The notes under the pieces are model-generated. The model was not told where the DNA came from. It did not search any database and saw only the letters and a program-made list of their open reading frames with translations. Made by a program: the position numbers and the translations under genes. Below, piece by piece: positions 6,345-6,479 of a stretch of 6,479 nucleotides of DNA. Source of the stretch: Deltaproteobacteria bacterium (lineage in GTDB: Bacteria; Desulfobacterota; G020345765); assembly GCA_030616835.1 (NCBI GenBank), contig JAUWWP010000158.1, forward strand, positions 1 through 6,479. Direction: 5' to 3'. Positions within the stretch are counted from its first letter, which is position 1. The number at the start of each line of letters is the position of its first letter.

Positions 6345-6382
6345 ATCCACCTAAAACGGGCTACACCAAACAGGTACAAGCA

Positions 6383-6400
6383 TGTCCTGAGCTTGTCGAA
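6383..6400 (+). repeat. Dispersed 18-bp motif TGTCCTGAGCTTGTCGAA
   Basis: This solitary copy shares its core with the TCGAAGG units of the two composite repeats and with the diverged copy at 1616-1633. All four loci are intergenic and in the same orientation. Confidence 0.75.
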
Positions 6401-6479
6401 TGATAAGTTGTTAATATACCAGTAATTTGGATGTTTACGTATTATTTGGGTAATATAACTATAAGTGGATAGCCGGGGC

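Larger units (their letters stand above)
6164..6451. repeat. 11-bp inverted repeat bracketing the composite repeat
   Basis: ACCCAAATAAT (6164-6174) and ATTATTTGGGT (6441-6451) are perfectly complementary, with weaker similarity just inside. They enclose the 6185-6344 element and the 6383-6400 motif. They could be the outer ends of a larger element of about 290 bp or a chance AT-rich match. Confidence 0.4.
6115..6479. other. Intergenic region upstream of the secreted-protein gene
   Basis: These 365 bp have no gene. They hold a 9-bp tandem repeat in the leader of the secreted-protein gene, a palindrome-bounded composite repeat (6185-6344), a further 18-bp motif copy (6383-6400) and AT-rich sequence to the window edge. 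The promoter of the secreted-protein gene should be here, but no hexamer pair stands out. Confidence 0.6.

Overview
All four real genes lie on the minus strand. The flanks of every gene are loaded with short dispersed repeats, the pattern of an uncultured environmental bacterium. A Sec signal peptide on a large multidomain protein, and the order pdxJ, acpS, then a fused NAD(P)HX repair gene, fit a diderm-like candidate phylum or a deltaproteobacteria-like lineage. The window does not settle the phylum, and the organism is my inference.

Layout, in the direction of transcription (high to low coordinates). At 6114-3517 is an 865-residue secreted protein: signal peptide, Ig-like domains, seven FG-GAP/VCBS calcium-loop repeats, an IPT/TIG domain and a cysteine-rich Fn3-like C-terminus. 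A 428-bp repeat-rich gap follows. Then come pdxJ (3088-2375, last ring-closing step of vitamin B6 synthesis), acpS (2175-1798, phosphopantetheinyl transfer to acyl carrier protein) and nnrE-nnrD (1476 to beyond position 1, repair of hydrated NAD(P)H; its 3' end is outside the window). pdxJ-acpS-nnr is a familiar housekeeping neighbourhood in bacteria. Here the genes are pushed 199 and 321 bp apart by small inverted-repeat elements, so it may no longer act as one tight operon.

The points most worth a second look are two. First, the secreted-protein gene sits between two direct copies of a roughly 90-bp composite repeat (3335-3423 and 6228-6325) that differ mainly by one 9-bp slippage unit. Second, the FG-GAP block has exactly seven units and appears to be inserted inside an Ig-like domain, which would make a complete beta-propeller carried on an Ig loop. 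I found no CRISPR array, tRNA, rRNA, transposase, phage gene or convincing rho-independent terminator.
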